Below are positions 9,374 through 18,526 of a DNA stretch of 60,641 nt, one piece after another. The first letter of the stretch is position 1, and each line of letters starts with the position of its first letter. The DNA lies in the NCBI RefSeq assembly GCF_006227205.1, contig NZ_VCNG01000025.1, forward strand, positions 1-60,641, written 5' to 3'. The DNA comes from Pseudomonas sp. ICMP22404. GTDB lineage: Bacteria > Pseudomonadota > Gammaproteobacteria > Pseudomonadales > Pseudomonadaceae. The notes beneath the pieces are model-generated. The model made no database searches and was not told where the DNA came from. It saw nothing but the letters and a program-made list of their open reading frames with translations. The position numbers and the translations under genes are program-made.

Positions 9374-9466
9374 CCTTCGCGAGCAGGCTCGCTCCCACAG
9401 GGATTGGTGTGAGCCCAAGTTTGTAGGCAACGCAGCTTAATGTGGGAGCGAGCCTGCTCGCGAAGG
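9374..9466. repeat. REP pair (BIME)
   Basis: Two inverted copies of the Pseudomonas REP (core GAGCAGGCTCGCTCCCACA and its complement) flank a spacer of about 40 nt. They lie between the convergent ends of pgaD and the Rieske/FAD reductase gene, where they can form hairpins in both transcripts. Confidence 0.93.
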
Positions 9467-9473
9467 CGATAGG

Positions 9474-11009
9474 TCAGGCGCTTGAAAAATCCCGGATCAA
9501 CCGCCACGCCTCGTCCACCGGCAGCGGTTGTTTCATGCGTTGGGCCAGCGCCGCCATGGCTCGGCCTTCATCGCAGGCCACAGCCGCGGCAACCAGGCCA
9601 TCCTTGCCCAACAGACCAATGAAGGGCGGATGCTCGGGGGTGCCCTTGAACTGCACCTCATCCCATTGTTCGGCATGGCCGAGGTAGTCGTAGCGTTTGT
9701 CGAAGTGATAGGTCCAGAAAAACGGCACATCCAGGTAATGTTCTTCACCACCGAGCATATTCGCGGCTGCGATCCGGGCCTGTTGCTGGGCCAGGCGCCA
9801 ATGTTCGATTCGCCGGGGCTGGCCGTTGAGAGGAAAGGTCGCGATATCACCGACGGCCCATACGCCATCGGCCACGCGCATGCCGGCGTTGACGGTCAAC
9901 GACTGGTCTTCTTGCCGTGGCAAATCGGCGAACGGTTCGGTGGCCGGGCGCACGCCGGTCCCGACAATCACCAGGTCCGCCGCAAAGCGCTGGCCGTTAT
10001 CCAGCACCACGGCCTCAACCGTGCCGGCACCTTCGATGCGCGCCGCTTCGCCCTCGCTGTGATACACCACGCCGTTGGCTCGATGCCGGGCGAGGATGGC
10101 CTGGCCGACGCTGTCGCCCAACTGCGCCGCGAACGGCACGGGATGCCGGGCCAGGACAGTGACGCTCAGCTCCCGTTTGCGCAGCGACGAGGCGACTTCC
10201 ATGGCAATGAAACTGTCACCGATAATCACCGCCCGTTGCCCCGGCCGGGCACTGTCGAGGATGTGCCTTGCGTGCTCCATCGAGCGCAGCACGAACACCT
10301 GCGGCAAATCGATGCCCGGCAGGTCCGGGGTCTTGGGCGTTCCGCCAGTGGCAATCAGGGCTGCGTCGTAGCTCAGCGTCTGCCCGTCGGCCAGGCGAAT
10401 CTGGCGAGAGGCGCTATCCAGACCGATGACCTCGCCGTGAATCCGTTCGATGCGTTGCTGGGTGAAGTAAGTTTCATCGCGCAGTGCGGGGGTCTCGTCG
10501 ACGGTCATGTCACCGGCCAGGACGTATTTGCTCAGCACTGTACGGTCATACCCGGCGTCGGGCTCGCGATCAATCATCTGGATCCGGCCGCCGAAGCCTT
10601 TATTGCGCAATGCCGCAGCGCATGCCGTACCGGCTGCCCCGGCACCGATGATGACAAAGGCGCGTGGGTCGTCGGCCGGCGGGATTTTCTCGTCGGGCAG
10701 CGGTTGATCATCGACCCAGATGTCGCCGTCGCGCACCTCGACGTGGTAGCGCTCCAGGCTGTCGAGGGCCGGCGGTTCGCACAGGGCGCCGTCTTCAGCC
10801 CGAAATGCCGCCTTGTGCCAGGGACAGATCAGCCGTCCGTGACACACCGCACCCTTGGCCAGCGGCGCACCAGCGTGCGGGCATTTGCCCTGGAAGGCGC
10901 GTACCTGATCGCCGGTGCGCAGCAGCACGATGGGCGTTTCGTTGATCTTGACTTCGAGGCCGCGGTCTTCGCGTACATCCGTGAAGCGGGCGACTTGATG
11001 CAAGGGCAT
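9474..11009 (-). CDS. Rieske-domain FAD-dependent ferredoxin-type reductase
   Basis: This encodes 511 aa. An N-terminal Rieske [2Fe-2S] domain (about 1-105) has the ligands CPH and CPWH. A pyridine nucleotide-disulfide oxidoreductase fold follows, with FAD motif GAGAAGTACA near residue 127, an NAD(P) region around GDSFIAMEVASSL, the second FAD motif VWAVGDIA, and the C-terminal reductase domain. This matches AIFL/Nfrl-like or ferredoxin reductases that pass electrons from NAD(P)H to a partner; the partner is not encoded nearby. The start at 11009 has GGAGGACC 5-6 nt upstream; the longer open frame to 11363 is not needed. It is divergent from the PEBP-family gene. Confidence 0.9.
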   Translation of the reverse strand: MPLHQVARFTDVREDRGLEVKINETPIVLLRTGDQVRAFQGKCPHAGAPLAKGAVCHGRLICPWHKAAFRAEDGALCEPPALDSLERYHVEVRDGDIWVDDQPLPDEKIPPADDPRAFVIIGAGAAGTACAAALRNKGFGGRIQMIDREPDAGYDRTVLSKYVLAGDMTVDETPALRDETYFTQQRIERIHGEVIGLDSASRQIRLADGQTLSYDAALIATGGTPKTPDLPGIDLPQVFVLRSMEHARHILDSARPGQRAVIIGDSFIAMEVASSLRKRELSVTVLARHPVPFAAQLGDSVGQAILARHRANGVVYHSEGEAARIEGAGTVEAVVLDNGQRFAADLVIVGTGVRPATEPFADLPRQEDQSLTVNAGMRVADGVWAVGDIATFPLNGQPRRIEHWRLAQQQARIAAANMLGGEEHYLDVPFFWTYHFDKRYDYLGHAEQWDEVQFKGTPEHPPFIGLLGKDGLVAAAVACDEGRAMAALAQRMKQPLPVDEAWRLIRDFSSA

Positions 11010-11148
11010 GGTCGGTCCTCCGGCAGGCGTTTCTCGTTGGAGTCGGCTGATTGGAGTGAGGTTCATCATAATTGTCACTGCAACCCGGGCGAAGCTGGGG
11101 CTATAGTGCGCAGGCCGTCCATGGCCTGACCCGCATAAGGTGCCCGGT

Positions 11149-11709
11149 ATGACCCGATTGACTTCCCTCACTCCCTGGCTGGCAGCCTTCACCCTGGTGC
11201 TGTGCGCACAAGGGGCTGCCCAGGCTGACGAGCGCTTCACCCTCAACATCCCCGGCGTGTCGGATGACCGTCTTTTCACCGCTGCGGCCGCCAGTGATGC
11301 CAACAATTGCGGGGGCAAGAACATTTCCCCTGCCTTGAGCTGGAATGCCGGCCCACCGGGCACCCTCAGCTACGCCATCGTCATGCTGGATCCGGATGGC
11401 CAAAGGGGTCAGGGCGTGGACCATTGGGTTCATTACGGTATCAAGGCCACTACGCGGCAAATACCGACCGGGGCGGGCAGCAAGTCCACGCTGGAAGGCA
11501 TGAGCGGTATCAACAGCAAGAATACCCGTGGTTACATCGGTCCTTGCCCACCCATCGGCGACAGCGCTCATCACTACCTGATCCAGCTCTTCGCCCTGGA
11601 CCTGCCACCGGATGCGTTGCCCGCGGGACTGACCCGTGCCCAGCTGATGGAAAAGATCAACGGCCACGTGTTGCGCAACAGCAGCGTCGTGCGGCGTTAC
11701 CACCGCTGA
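11149..11709 (+). CDS. YbhB/YbcL-family PEBP-like protein, secreted
   Basis: This encodes 186 aa. A clear Sec signal peptide (about 1-26, ending AAQA-DE) is followed by a phosphatidylethanolamine-binding protein fold. Diagnostic motifs are MLDPD...HWVHYGI and the GPCPPxGDSAHHY segment, which form the ligand pocket in the family. Bacterial YbhB/YbcL proteins are named 'Raf kinase inhibitor-like' by homology, but their ligands are mostly unknown; here the product should be periplasmic. ATAAGG lies 8 nt before the ATG; an in-frame GTG at 11140 is less likely. It is monocistronic. Confidence 0.92.
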   Translation: MTRLTSLTPWLAAFTLVLCAQGAAQADERFTLNIPGVSDDRLFTAAAASDANNCGGKNISPALSWNAGPPGTLSYAIVMLDPDGQRGQGVDHWVHYGIKATTRQIPTGAGSKSTLEGMSGINSKNTRGYIGPCPPIGDSAHHYLIQLFALDLPPDALPAGLTRAQLMEKINGHVLRNSSVVRRYHR

Positions 11710-11788
11710 TCTCTCTCCCTGTGAGCCTTTGTGGCGAGGGGATTCCCATCCCCCCGCCCTTTCAACAACCTGATATTCAAATCTGCCC

Positions 11789-13102
11789 ATGACAGCCATC
11801 ACCCATCCGCCAGGCGACCGGTTCAGCCGGTCCGACTACAAGACCCTGGGGCTTGCCGCCTTGGGCGGGGCGTTGGAGATCTACGATTTCATCATCTTCG
11901 TTTTCTTCGCCCTGACCCTCAGCCAGTTGTTCTTCCCACCGGAAATGCCCGACTGGCTGCGCTTGCTGCAAAGCTTCGGGATTTTCGCCACTGGCTACCT
12001 GGCGCGGCCACTGGGCGGCATCCTCATGGCACACTTCGCTGATCGCCTGGGACGCAAGCGGGTATTCAGCCTGAGCATCCTGATGATGGCCTTGCCATGC
12101 CTGCTCATCGGCGTGATGCCGACCTACGCACAAATCGGTTATTTCGCACCGTTGCTGCTGTTGGCGCTGCGTATCCTGCAGGGCGCGGCGGTGGGGGGTG
12201 AGGTGCCGAGCGCCTGGGTGTTCGTGGCCGAACATGCCCCGCTCCACCATCGTGGCTACGCCCTGGGCTTCCTCCAGGCCGGGCTGACCTTCGGCTACCT
12301 GCTCGGCGCGCTGACCGCCACGGCGCTGGCCCGTATCTACACCCCAACGGAAATCCTCGATTACGCCTGGCGCATGCCTTTCCTGCTGGGCGGAGTCTTC
12401 GGCGTCATCGGCGTCTGGTTGCGGCGCTGGTTGAGCGAAACACCGATCTTCATGGCCTTGCAAGCCAACCGCGAAGGCGCAGCGGAACTGCCGTTGCGCA
12501 CGGTGCTGCGGGAGCATCGGCATGCCTTGCTACCCGCCGCCATTCTGACTTGTGTGCTGACCTCCGCCGTGGTGGTGTTCGTAGTCATTACCCCGACCGT
12601 GATGCAGAAAAGCTTCGGCATGACGCCTGGCCAGACCTTCGCCTTGAGCAGCCTGGGCATCGTCTTCCTGAACATCGGCTGTGTCCTGGCCGGCCTCATC
12701 GTCGACCGCATCGGCGCCTGGCGCACGGTCATGCTCTACAGCGTGTTGCTGCCCCTGGGCATCTTCGTGCTCTACGCCAGCCTGATCAACGGCGGTGCCT
12801 GGCTGGGCCTGGCCTACGCCGTGGCCGGCCTGGGTTGCGGCGTGGTCGGCGCGGTGCCTTCGGTGATGGTCAACCTGTTTCCGCCGAAGATCCGCGTCTC
12901 CGGCATCTCGTTCACCTACAACATCGCCTATGCGCTGTGGGCCAGTGTCACGCCGCTGGTGCTGATCGCGCTGGTGCCTTGGAGTCCGTGGGTGTGCGTG
13001 GGGTATAGCGTGGTGATGGGGGCGGTGGGTGTCGCGGCGGCGCTGTTTTTCTCGCGACGTCCCATGAAGTCGGCGCAGCCTTCATTGGCGTGTGACGCCT
13101 AG
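11789..13102 (+). CDS. MFS transporter, metabolite:H+ symporter (MHS) type
   Basis: This encodes 437 aa with 12 predicted TM segments. The loop 2-3 signature is the MFS DRLGRKR motif preceded by GYLARPLGG, and RILQGAAVGGEVPSAWVFVAEHAP is typical of the ProP/KgtP/citrate MHS subgroup. Members move osmolytes or organic acids with protons; the substrate cannot be read from sequence. The N-terminal SRSDYKTLGLAALGGALEIYDF also fits the subgroup. The ribosome site before the ATG is weak. It is convergent with the LysR gene downstream, with only about 31 nt between. Confidence 0.9.
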   Translation: MTAITHPPGDRFSRSDYKTLGLAALGGALEIYDFIIFVFFALTLSQLFFPPEMPDWLRLLQSFGIFATGYLARPLGGILMAHFADRLGRKRVFSLSILMMALPCLLIGVMPTYAQIGYFAPLLLLALRILQGAAVGGEVPSAWVFVAEHAPLHHRGYALGFLQAGLTFGYLLGALTATALARIYTPTEILDYAWRMPFLLGGVFGVIGVWLRRWLSETPIFMALQANREGAAELPLRTVLREHRHALLPAAILTCVLTSAVVVFVVITPTVMQKSFGMTPGQTFALSSLGIVFLNIGCVLAGLIVDRIGAWRTVMLYSVLLPLGIFVLYASLINGGAWLGLAYAVAGLGCGVVGAVPSVMVNLFPPKIRVSGISFTYNIAYALWASVTPLVLIALVPWSPWVCVGYSVVMGAVGVAAALFFSRRPMKSAQPSLACDA

Positions 13103-13133
13103 TCCTGCTCAGGCGCCTCTGCAGGTCCAGCCT

Positions 13134-14012
13134 TCAAAGGTGTTCACGCAAGAAGTCCACAAACGCCCGGGTACGTGCCGAGCGGCGTCGGTCCTGACTG
13201 AATACCGCGTGGATGGGCAATGCCATCGGCAGGTAATGGGCAAGCACGTTGGTCACGGTTCCCTGGTGAACATCGGCGGCGAACAACCACTGTGGCGAAA
13301 GCGAAAGCCCTAACCCGGCAAGCACCATTTCCCGGATCGCTTCGCTGCTGTTGCTGGTGACGTTGCCCTTGATCGTCACGTGATGTTGCTCGCCATGGTG
13401 GTCGAATTGCCAGGCGTCATAATGTTCCAGCAGGGTAAACCCCAAACAGTTATGGCGGCTCAGGTCGGACGGTTCGAGTGGCGTGCCATGCCGTTGCAAG
13501 TAGGCGGGGGAGGCATACACCCGGCGTGTGCTTTCGCCGAGCTTCAGGGCTACCAGCCCTTCGTTTTTGATCCCGCCGATACGGATGGCCACGTCGATAT
13601 TTTCCTTCAGCACATCCTCATGTTGATCGCTCAGCCTCAGGTCGATCCGAACCTGTGGATGACGCGCCAGGAAGTCCCCCAGCAAAGGCGCAATGCATAG
13701 CCGTCCGAAACTCACCGGCGCCGCCACGCGCAGAGGGCCGGCAACCTGCTCCTGTCCGCTGGCGAAACTGAGCCTTGCAGTGTCCAGGTTGGCGAGGATC
13801 TCCTTGCTTTGGGCGTAGAAGCGCTGGCCTTGGTCGGTCAACGCCAGATGGCGGGTGCTGCGGGCAAACAGCGCCCCACCCAGGTGTTTCTCCAATCCGC
13901 TGATCTGCTTGCTGACCGCTGGTTGACCCAGGTTCAGTTCCCTGGCGACGGCCGAGAACGAGCCGCGTTCCACCACCCGTACGAACACCTGCATTGCCTC
14001 GAACAGATCCAT
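13134..14012 (-). CDS. LysR-family transcriptional regulator
   Basis: This encodes 292 aa. An N-terminal winged HTH (residues 1-60: LFEAMQVFVRVVERGSFS and QPAVSKQISGLE) is followed by a LysR substrate-binding domain with RVAAPVSFGR and DVAIRIGG. It belongs to the subgroup whose members usually sit divergently from the oxidoreductase they control. Here it is divergent from the quinone oxidoreductase gene at 14120 with 107 nt between, which is the expected operator space. The effector is unknown. Confidence 0.92.
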   Translation of the reverse strand: MDLFEAMQVFVRVVERGSFSAVARELNLGQPAVSKQISGLEKHLGGALFARSTRHLALTDQGQRFYAQSKEILANLDTARLSFASGQEQVAGPLRVAAPVSFGRLCIAPLLGDFLARHPQVRIDLRLSDQHEDVLKENIDVAIRIGGIKNEGLVALKLGESTRRVYASPAYLQRHGTPLEPSDLSRHNCLGFTLLEHYDAWQFDHHGEQHHVTIKGNVTSNSSEAIREMVLAGLGLSLSPQWLFAADVHQGTVTNVLAHYLPMALPIHAVFSQDRRRSARTRAFVDFLREHL

Positions 14013-14119
14013 GGGATTTGGCCTTTATGAGGAATAAATCCTATCCATTCTTGCTTACTTATCGGAATAGCCCGGCGCTCGCAATATAAACCTACCCACC
14101 CATTGGAGGTTTACCCGTC

Positions 14120-15121
14120 ATGAACAACACCATGTCCGCTGCCATCGCCGAAGTTGCCCAGGCGCCACTGGTCGTCCGCTCTATTCCCCGGCCTGTTCCG
14201 GGCAAGGGACAGGTCCTGATCAAGGTTCAAGCTGTAGGGATCAACCCGCTGGATACCAAGATCGCGGCAGGAGGTGGTGCCCATGCTCGTCAGCCGCTGC
14301 CTGCTGTATTGGGGATTGACCTGGCCGGGACAGTTCTTGAGCTGGGGGAAGGCGTGCATGACTTTATCCCCGGCGAGGAGGTATTCGGCATGGCGGGCGG
14401 TATCGGTGGTGCACAAGGTGCCCTGGCCGAATACATTGCCGTCGATGCTCGCCTGATCGCCCCCAAGCCCGCTTCACTGAGCATGCGGGAAGCAGCGGCA
14501 CTGCCGCTGGTCTTCATCACGGCTTGGGAAGGGCTGGTGGATCGTGCCAATGTCCGGGCCGGCCAGCAAGTGCTGATCCATGGTGGCGCGGGCGGTGTTG
14601 GCCAAATGGCTGTGCAGATTGCCAGGGCACGGGGTGCCGAGGTCTATGCCACCGGTTCGATCGACAGCCTGGATTTCATCCGCGAACTGGGCGCGACGGC
14701 CATTGACTACCGATCCGAGGACACCGACAGCTACGTACGCCTGCACACCGATGGCGAGGGCTTCGACGTCGTTTATGACACGGTCGGCGGCCCGACCCTG
14801 GACGCGTCGTTCAACGCCGTGAAGACTTACACCGGCCACGTCCTAAGTTGCCTGGGCTGGGGGCAACACAGTCTGGCGCCATTGTCGTTTCGTGGCGCGA
14901 GCTATTCCGGCGTATTTACCTTGATGCCCTTGCTGACCGGCAAGGGACGCGAGCGCCATGGCCAGATCTTGCGGGAGGCGGCAGGGCTGGTAGAGGCGGG
15001 GAAATTGCGGGTCAGGGTGGATCCGCGGCGGTTTAGCCTGGACGAGGTCAATGACGCGTTTGTGCAAGTGGCCGAAGGACGCGGGCAAGGAAAAACGGTG
15101 GTGGAAATCGGCATCGAATGA
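14120..15121 (+). CDS. NADPH:quinone reductase-like MDR oxidoreductase
   Basis: This encodes 333 aa. An N-terminal GroES-like domain (about 1-120) contains VGINPLDTKI but lacks the catalytic zinc cysteines. A Rossmann domain follows with the zinc-less MDR nucleotide motif HGGAGGVGQMA near residue 155. This places it among quinone oxidoreductases/enoyl reductases reducing small carbonyls or quinones with NADPH. GGAGG lies 10 nt before the ATG. It is probably controlled by the divergent LysR regulator and ends at a terminator hairpin. Confidence 0.92.
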   Translation: MNNTMSAAIAEVAQAPLVVRSIPRPVPGKGQVLIKVQAVGINPLDTKIAAGGGAHARQPLPAVLGIDLAGTVLELGEGVHDFIPGEEVFGMAGGIGGAQGALAEYIAVDARLIAPKPASLSMREAAALPLVFITAWEGLVDRANVRAGQQVLIHGGAGGVGQMAVQIARARGAEVYATGSIDSLDFIRELGATAIDYRSEDTDSYVRLHTDGEGFDVVYDTVGGPTLDASFNAVKTYTGHVLSCLGWGQHSLAPLSFRGASYSGVFTLMPLLTGKGRERHGQILREAAGLVEAGKLRVRVDPRRFSLDEVNDAFVQVAEGRGQGKTVVEIGIE

Positions 15122-15150
15122 TCGGATCTCCCTGTTGCGAGTCATGTGCC

Positions 15151-15188
15151 AACCAAAGCTCCGGTCCATCACGACCGGGGCTTTTGGC
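15151..15188 (+). terminator. Probable Rho-independent terminator
   Basis: CCAAAGCTCCGGTC pairs with GACCGGGGCTTTTGG around a 6-nt loop. The stem is imperfect by one bulge and the T run is inside the 3' arm. It lies 30 nt after the oxidoreductase stop codon. Confidence 0.65.
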
Positions 15189-15309
15189 TTCTGGGGGAAG
15201 GTCGTCAGGGCAGCACAGTCGCGTAAACAACAAAACAGCTTGAGAAGCCTTCCAGACTCCGTAAAATCCGCCGCGCTTTACAATCAACTCTTCAAGGACG
15301 AATTCGGAT

Positions 15310-15891
15310 ATGCGCTTTTTTGCCACATTCCTGGCCCTCTGCCTCCTGGCGGGCTGTGCCTCCAAGCCCGATTACTACATTTCTCCCGCGCCGGTAGCGA
15401 TCCCCAAGACCGCCACTTACTGGATCGATACCTTCAACGTTGAAGTCGTCGGCAAGAATGAACGCTTCCTGCCTGACGAAGCCGTTCGCGAGCAATTGAA
15501 CGGCGATCTGGTCCTGCGCCTGCTCGATGCCAACCGCTATGCCTCCAGCCGGGAAACAGCGGACTACCTGCTGGATGTAAACACCGTTTACGCGCGCCGC
15601 ATCCAGGACACCCAGGGCGGCTTCATGAACAAGGTCGTCACCGACGGTACGTACCTTGCCAGCGTCGATTTCAGCTATCAGGTCAAGGTGAAGAAGGCCG
15701 GCGCCGAAGTGTTGCACTTTGCCCAGGCCCGTGAGGGGTTGATGCCTGGCGGCGCGATAGGGCAAATGCAGAACATGAAGAGCATGCTGGGCGCGCTGAC
15801 CAACAAGGGTAACTCCGATGTGGAGGGTTACTATACCGGCGTGTTGAGCCGCTTTATCGTCGATGATCTGCAAGCCATTCCGTCTCGCTAG
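15310..15891 (+). CDS. Small lipoprotein of unknown function
   Basis: This encodes 193 aa with a clear lipobox (LLAGC at residues 12-16), so it is a secreted, lipid-anchored protein. The mature part reads as an alternating alpha/beta fold with YWIDTFNVEVVG and ADYLLDVNTVYARR segments. It contains no cysteines beyond the lipidated one and no known active-site motif. Several Pseudomonas lipoproteins of this length share the 'SKPDYYISP' type N-terminus. It is monocistronic and followed by a hairpin at 15901-15929. Confidence 0.82.
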   Translation: MRFFATFLALCLLAGCASKPDYYISPAPVAIPKTATYWIDTFNVEVVGKNERFLPDEAVREQLNGDLVLRLLDANRYASSRETADYLLDVNTVYARRIQDTQGGFMNKVVTDGTYLASVDFSYQVKVKKAGAEVLHFAQAREGLMPGGAIGQMQNMKSMLGALTNKGNSDVEGYYTGVLSRFIVDDLQAIPSR

Positions 15892-15900
15892 TCGTGTCTT

Positions 15901-15929
15901 GCGCCTGGACATCTAGGGTGACCAGGCGC
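15901..15929 (+). terminator. Hairpin, possible terminator
   Basis: GCGCCTGG and CCAGGCGC form a perfect 8-bp stem around a 13-nt loop, 9 nt after the lipoprotein stop. The run after it (TGCTGTTTCAG) is only weakly T-rich, so termination is uncertain. Confidence 0.45.
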
Positions 15930-16035
15930 TGCTGTTTCAGTACCCCCAAAAAAAATTTTGCCATCGTTAACCCGAACCGCAAATCCTCCTCGTCTGAGCT
16001 TGTGAACGGATCATCCACTCACGAGGTTCAGCCCC

Positions 16036-17715
16036 ATGTCCCGTCCCCGTCCATTTCTTCGTCCTGCAGCCCAGGGCTTCACCGTGACCTTATTGGTGGC
16101 GCTGGCGGGCTGTGGGTTGTCTTCGTCCCGAGAGACTGCCGTTACCGCCGAGCCCGCCGCCGCGCCCGCAAAGCCTGGACCGCAACGCGAGATCGCCCCC
16201 ATGCAGCCCCGGTTCAAGCGCATGGACGTGCCAATGACGATTGGCTCGTATCTGGTGATGGACGATGATGCCGTCACGCGTTACCGCAGCGCGCCCGGGG
16301 AGCGATATGAAAACTTGCCAGGCAATCCCGTCCGCAGCGTTGCGCAGAAACCGGTGTCGACCTTCAGCGTGGATGTCGACACCGGCAGCTACGCCAATGT
16401 GCGACGTTACCTCACCCAAGGCAGCCTGCCGCCCGAGGGCGCTGTGCGGCTGGAGGAGATGGTCAACTACTTTCCCTACACCTACGCGCTGCCCACCGAT
16501 GGTTCGCCTTTTGGCGTGACCACCGAAGTGGCGCCGTCGCCGTGGAACCCTCACACCCGTTTGCTGCGCATCGGCATTAAGGCTTCCGACCGCGCCGTGG
16601 CGGACCTCGCGCCGGCCAACCTGGTGTTCCTGGTGGACGTCTCCGGTTCGATGGACCGTCGCGAAGGCCTGCCGCTGGTCAAGGGCACGTTGAAATTGCT
16701 GGTTGACCAATTGCGCGATCAGGACCGAGTGTCCCTGGTGGCCTATGCCGGTGAGTCCCGGGTGGTGCTCAAGCCGACCTCGGGTCGCGACAAGGTGAAA
16801 ATCCGCAATGCCATCGATCAGCTCGACGCCGGCGGTTCCACCGCAGGCGCCTCGGGTATCGAAATGGCTTACCAGATGGCGCGGGAGAGCTTTATCGACA
16901 AAGGCATCAACCGCATCCTGCTGGCCACCGACGGCGACTTCAACGTCGGCGTCAGTGATTTCGACAGCCTCAAGCAGATGGCAGTGGACCGGCGTAAAAG
17001 TGGCGTATCCCTGACGACCCTGGGTTTCGGTGTGGATAACTACAACGAACGCCTGATGGAGCAACTGGCCGACGCCGGCGACGGCAACTACGCCTACATC
17101 GACAACCTGCTCGAAGCACGCAAGGTGTTGGTGGACCAGCTCAGCTCGACCCTGGCGGTGGTGGCGCGGGATGTGAAGTTGCAAGTGGAGTTCAACCCCG
17201 CCCAGGTCAGCGAGTATCGCCTGTTGGGTTATGAGAACCGCGGGCTGAAACGTGAGGATTTCAGCAACGACAAGATCGACGCCGGCGAAATCGGTGCCGG
17301 GCACACGGTGACGGCGTTGTATGAAATCGTGCCGAAAGGGGAGCAGGGTTGGCTGGAGCCGCTGCGCTATGCCAGCCCGCAGCCCAAGCAAGAGGGCAAG
17401 GCCGGTGAGCTGGCAATGGTGCGGGTACGCTACAAAACCGCTGAAGGCGGCAGCAGCCGACTGATCGAACATCCCATCGCCAGTGCGCAGGGCGAAGGCA
17501 AGGCCAGCGATGACCTGCGTTTCTCGGCGGCGGTGGCGGCTTTTGCGCAGCAGCTCAAGGGCGAGGGACGCTACACTGGGTCGATGAGTTTGAAGGACAC
17601 CGCTCAGTTGGCCCGTTCCGCCCGGGGCGATGACCCGTTCGGGCTGCGTGCCGAGTTCGTGCAGATGGTCGAGCTGGCGCAGAGCCTCAAGCCCGAGGTC
17701 AAACACGGCTCCTGA
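16036..17715 (+). CDS. VWA-domain lipoprotein (YfbK-like)
   Basis: This encodes 559 aa. A lipobox (ALAGC, residues 22-26) indicates a membrane-anchored lipoprotein. The von Willebrand N-terminal domain (about 95-190) has TFSVDVDTGSYAN and MVNYFPY. A VWA domain (about 195-370) follows with an intact MIDAS: DVSGSMD, the T in GGSTAGAS and the ATDGDFN aspartate. The C-terminal region is the DUF3520 domain seen in YfbK. Such proteins bind divalent cations and mediate protein contacts at the membrane. It lies about 240 nt upstream of an ECF sigma/partner pair, across a nested REP structure, so functional linkage is plausible but co-transcription is uncertain. Confidence 0.92.
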   Translation: MSRPRPFLRPAAQGFTVTLLVALAGCGLSSSRETAVTAEPAAAPAKPGPQREIAPMQPRFKRMDVPMTIGSYLVMDDDAVTRYRSAPGERYENLPGNPVRSVAQKPVSTFSVDVDTGSYANVRRYLTQGSLPPEGAVRLEEMVNYFPYTYALPTDGSPFGVTTEVAPSPWNPHTRLLRIGIKASDRAVADLAPANLVFLVDVSGSMDRREGLPLVKGTLKLLVDQLRDQDRVSLVAYAGESRVVLKPTSGRDKVKIRNAIDQLDAGGSTAGASGIEMAYQMARESFIDKGINRILLATDGDFNVGVSDFDSLKQMAVDRRKSGVSLTTLGFGVDNYNERLMEQLADAGDGNYAYIDNLLEARKVLVDQLSSTLAVVARDVKLQVEFNPAQVSEYRLLGYENRGLKREDFSNDKIDAGEIGAGHTVTALYEIVPKGEQGWLEPLRYASPQPKQEGKAGELAMVRVRYKTAEGGSSRLIEHPIASAQGEGKASDDLRFSAAVAAFAQQLKGEGRYTGSMSLKDTAQLARSARGDDPFGLRAEFVQMVELAQSLKPEVKHGS

Positions 17716-17732
17716 AGATTAATGGGATCAAA

Positions 17733-17898
17733 GTGTGGGAGCCGGGCTTGTGGGAGCAAGGCTTGCCCGCGATTGCGGTAAGTCAGTCAGCAGCAATGTT
17801 GACGGGGCCATCGTTATCGCGAGCAAGCTTTGCTCCCACAGGTGTTGCGCCGTTTGATCCTTAACTGACCGGCGTTAGAGCAAGCCCGGCTCCCACAG
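17733..17898. repeat. Nested REP-type inverted repeats
   Basis: There are two palindrome pairs, one inside the other. The outer pair is TGTGGGAGCCGGGCTTG (17733) against CAAGCCCGGCTCCCACA (ending 17898). The inner pair is GTGGGAGCAAGGCTTGCCCGCGA against TCGCGAGCAAGCTTTGCTCCCAC. The structure fills the gap between the VWA gene and the ECF sigma gene. Confidence 0.88.
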
Positions 17899-17953
17899 TG
17901 GATCGGTGTTGTTTGCAGGATCGCATTTCTATTGGAAGGAGTCCGCTGCCCAA

Positions 17954-18526
17954 ATGCCCACCCCGATTGACTCTGTCAGCGACGAAGCGCTGCTGGCCCG
18001 CTACCGCAATGGCGATGGCGCCAGCTTTGAAAGCCTGTATGCGCGGCATCGGCAGGGGCTTTACCGTTTCCTCGTGTCCTTGAGCAACAAGGCCGAGCTG
18101 GCCGAGGAAATCTTTCAGGACACCTGGCTCAGCCTGATCCGCAGCAGCACCCAGCCACAAGGACGGGCGAGTTTTCGCACCTGGCTGTTCCAGATCGCCC
18201 GCAATCGCTTGATCGATCACTGGCGCCGGCACGGTGTTCACAATCCGTTGCATGACAGCTATGACGAACAGCTTCACGTCCAGTCCGACGACTCCAACAG
18301 CCCGGAGCAGCAGTTGAGCCTGAGCCGCGATCAGGGCCGTCTGGAGGCCGCGTTGCAAGCCTTGCCGGAAGACCAGCGAGAAGTCTTCCTGCTGCGCCTG
18401 CACGGCGACCTGGAGCTGCCACAGATCGCCGCCCTGACCGGCGTCCCGCTGGAAACAGTGAAGAGCCGTTTGCGTTACGCCCAGCAGAAGTTGCACCGGC
18501 TGCTGGCCGAGGAGGTACCCGCATGA
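17954..18526 (+). CDS. ECF-type RNA polymerase sigma factor
   Basis: This encodes 190 aa. Sigma region 2 spans about residues 25-95 (FESLYARHRQGLYRFL, ELAEEIFQDTWL, FRTWLFQIARNRLIDHWRR). Region 4 spans about 130-180 (ALPEDQREVFLLRLHG, LPQIAALTGVPLETVKSRL). Regions 1 and 3 are absent, as in extracytoplasmic-function sigma factors. The ATG at 17954 is preceded by GGAAGGAG 12-13 nt upstream; the frame is open 16 codons further up without better signals. It overlaps the next gene by 4 nt (ATGA), as sigma/anti-sigma pairs often do. Confidence 0.93.
   Translation: MPTPIDSVSDEALLARYRNGDGASFESLYARHRQGLYRFLVSLSNKAELAEEIFQDTWLSLIRSSTQPQGRASFRTWLFQIARNRLIDHWRRHGVHNPLHDSYDEQLHVQSDDSNSPEQQLSLSRDQGRLEAALQALPEDQREVFLLRLHGDLELPQIAALTGVPLETVKSRLRYAQQKLHRLLAEEVPA

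Noticed and set aside
9474..11363. Longer 629-aa form of the Rieske/FAD reductase starting at 11363
   Set aside because: The extra 118 residues run across the divergent PEBP-family gene and its promoter; GGAGGACC before the ATG at 11009 marks the real start.
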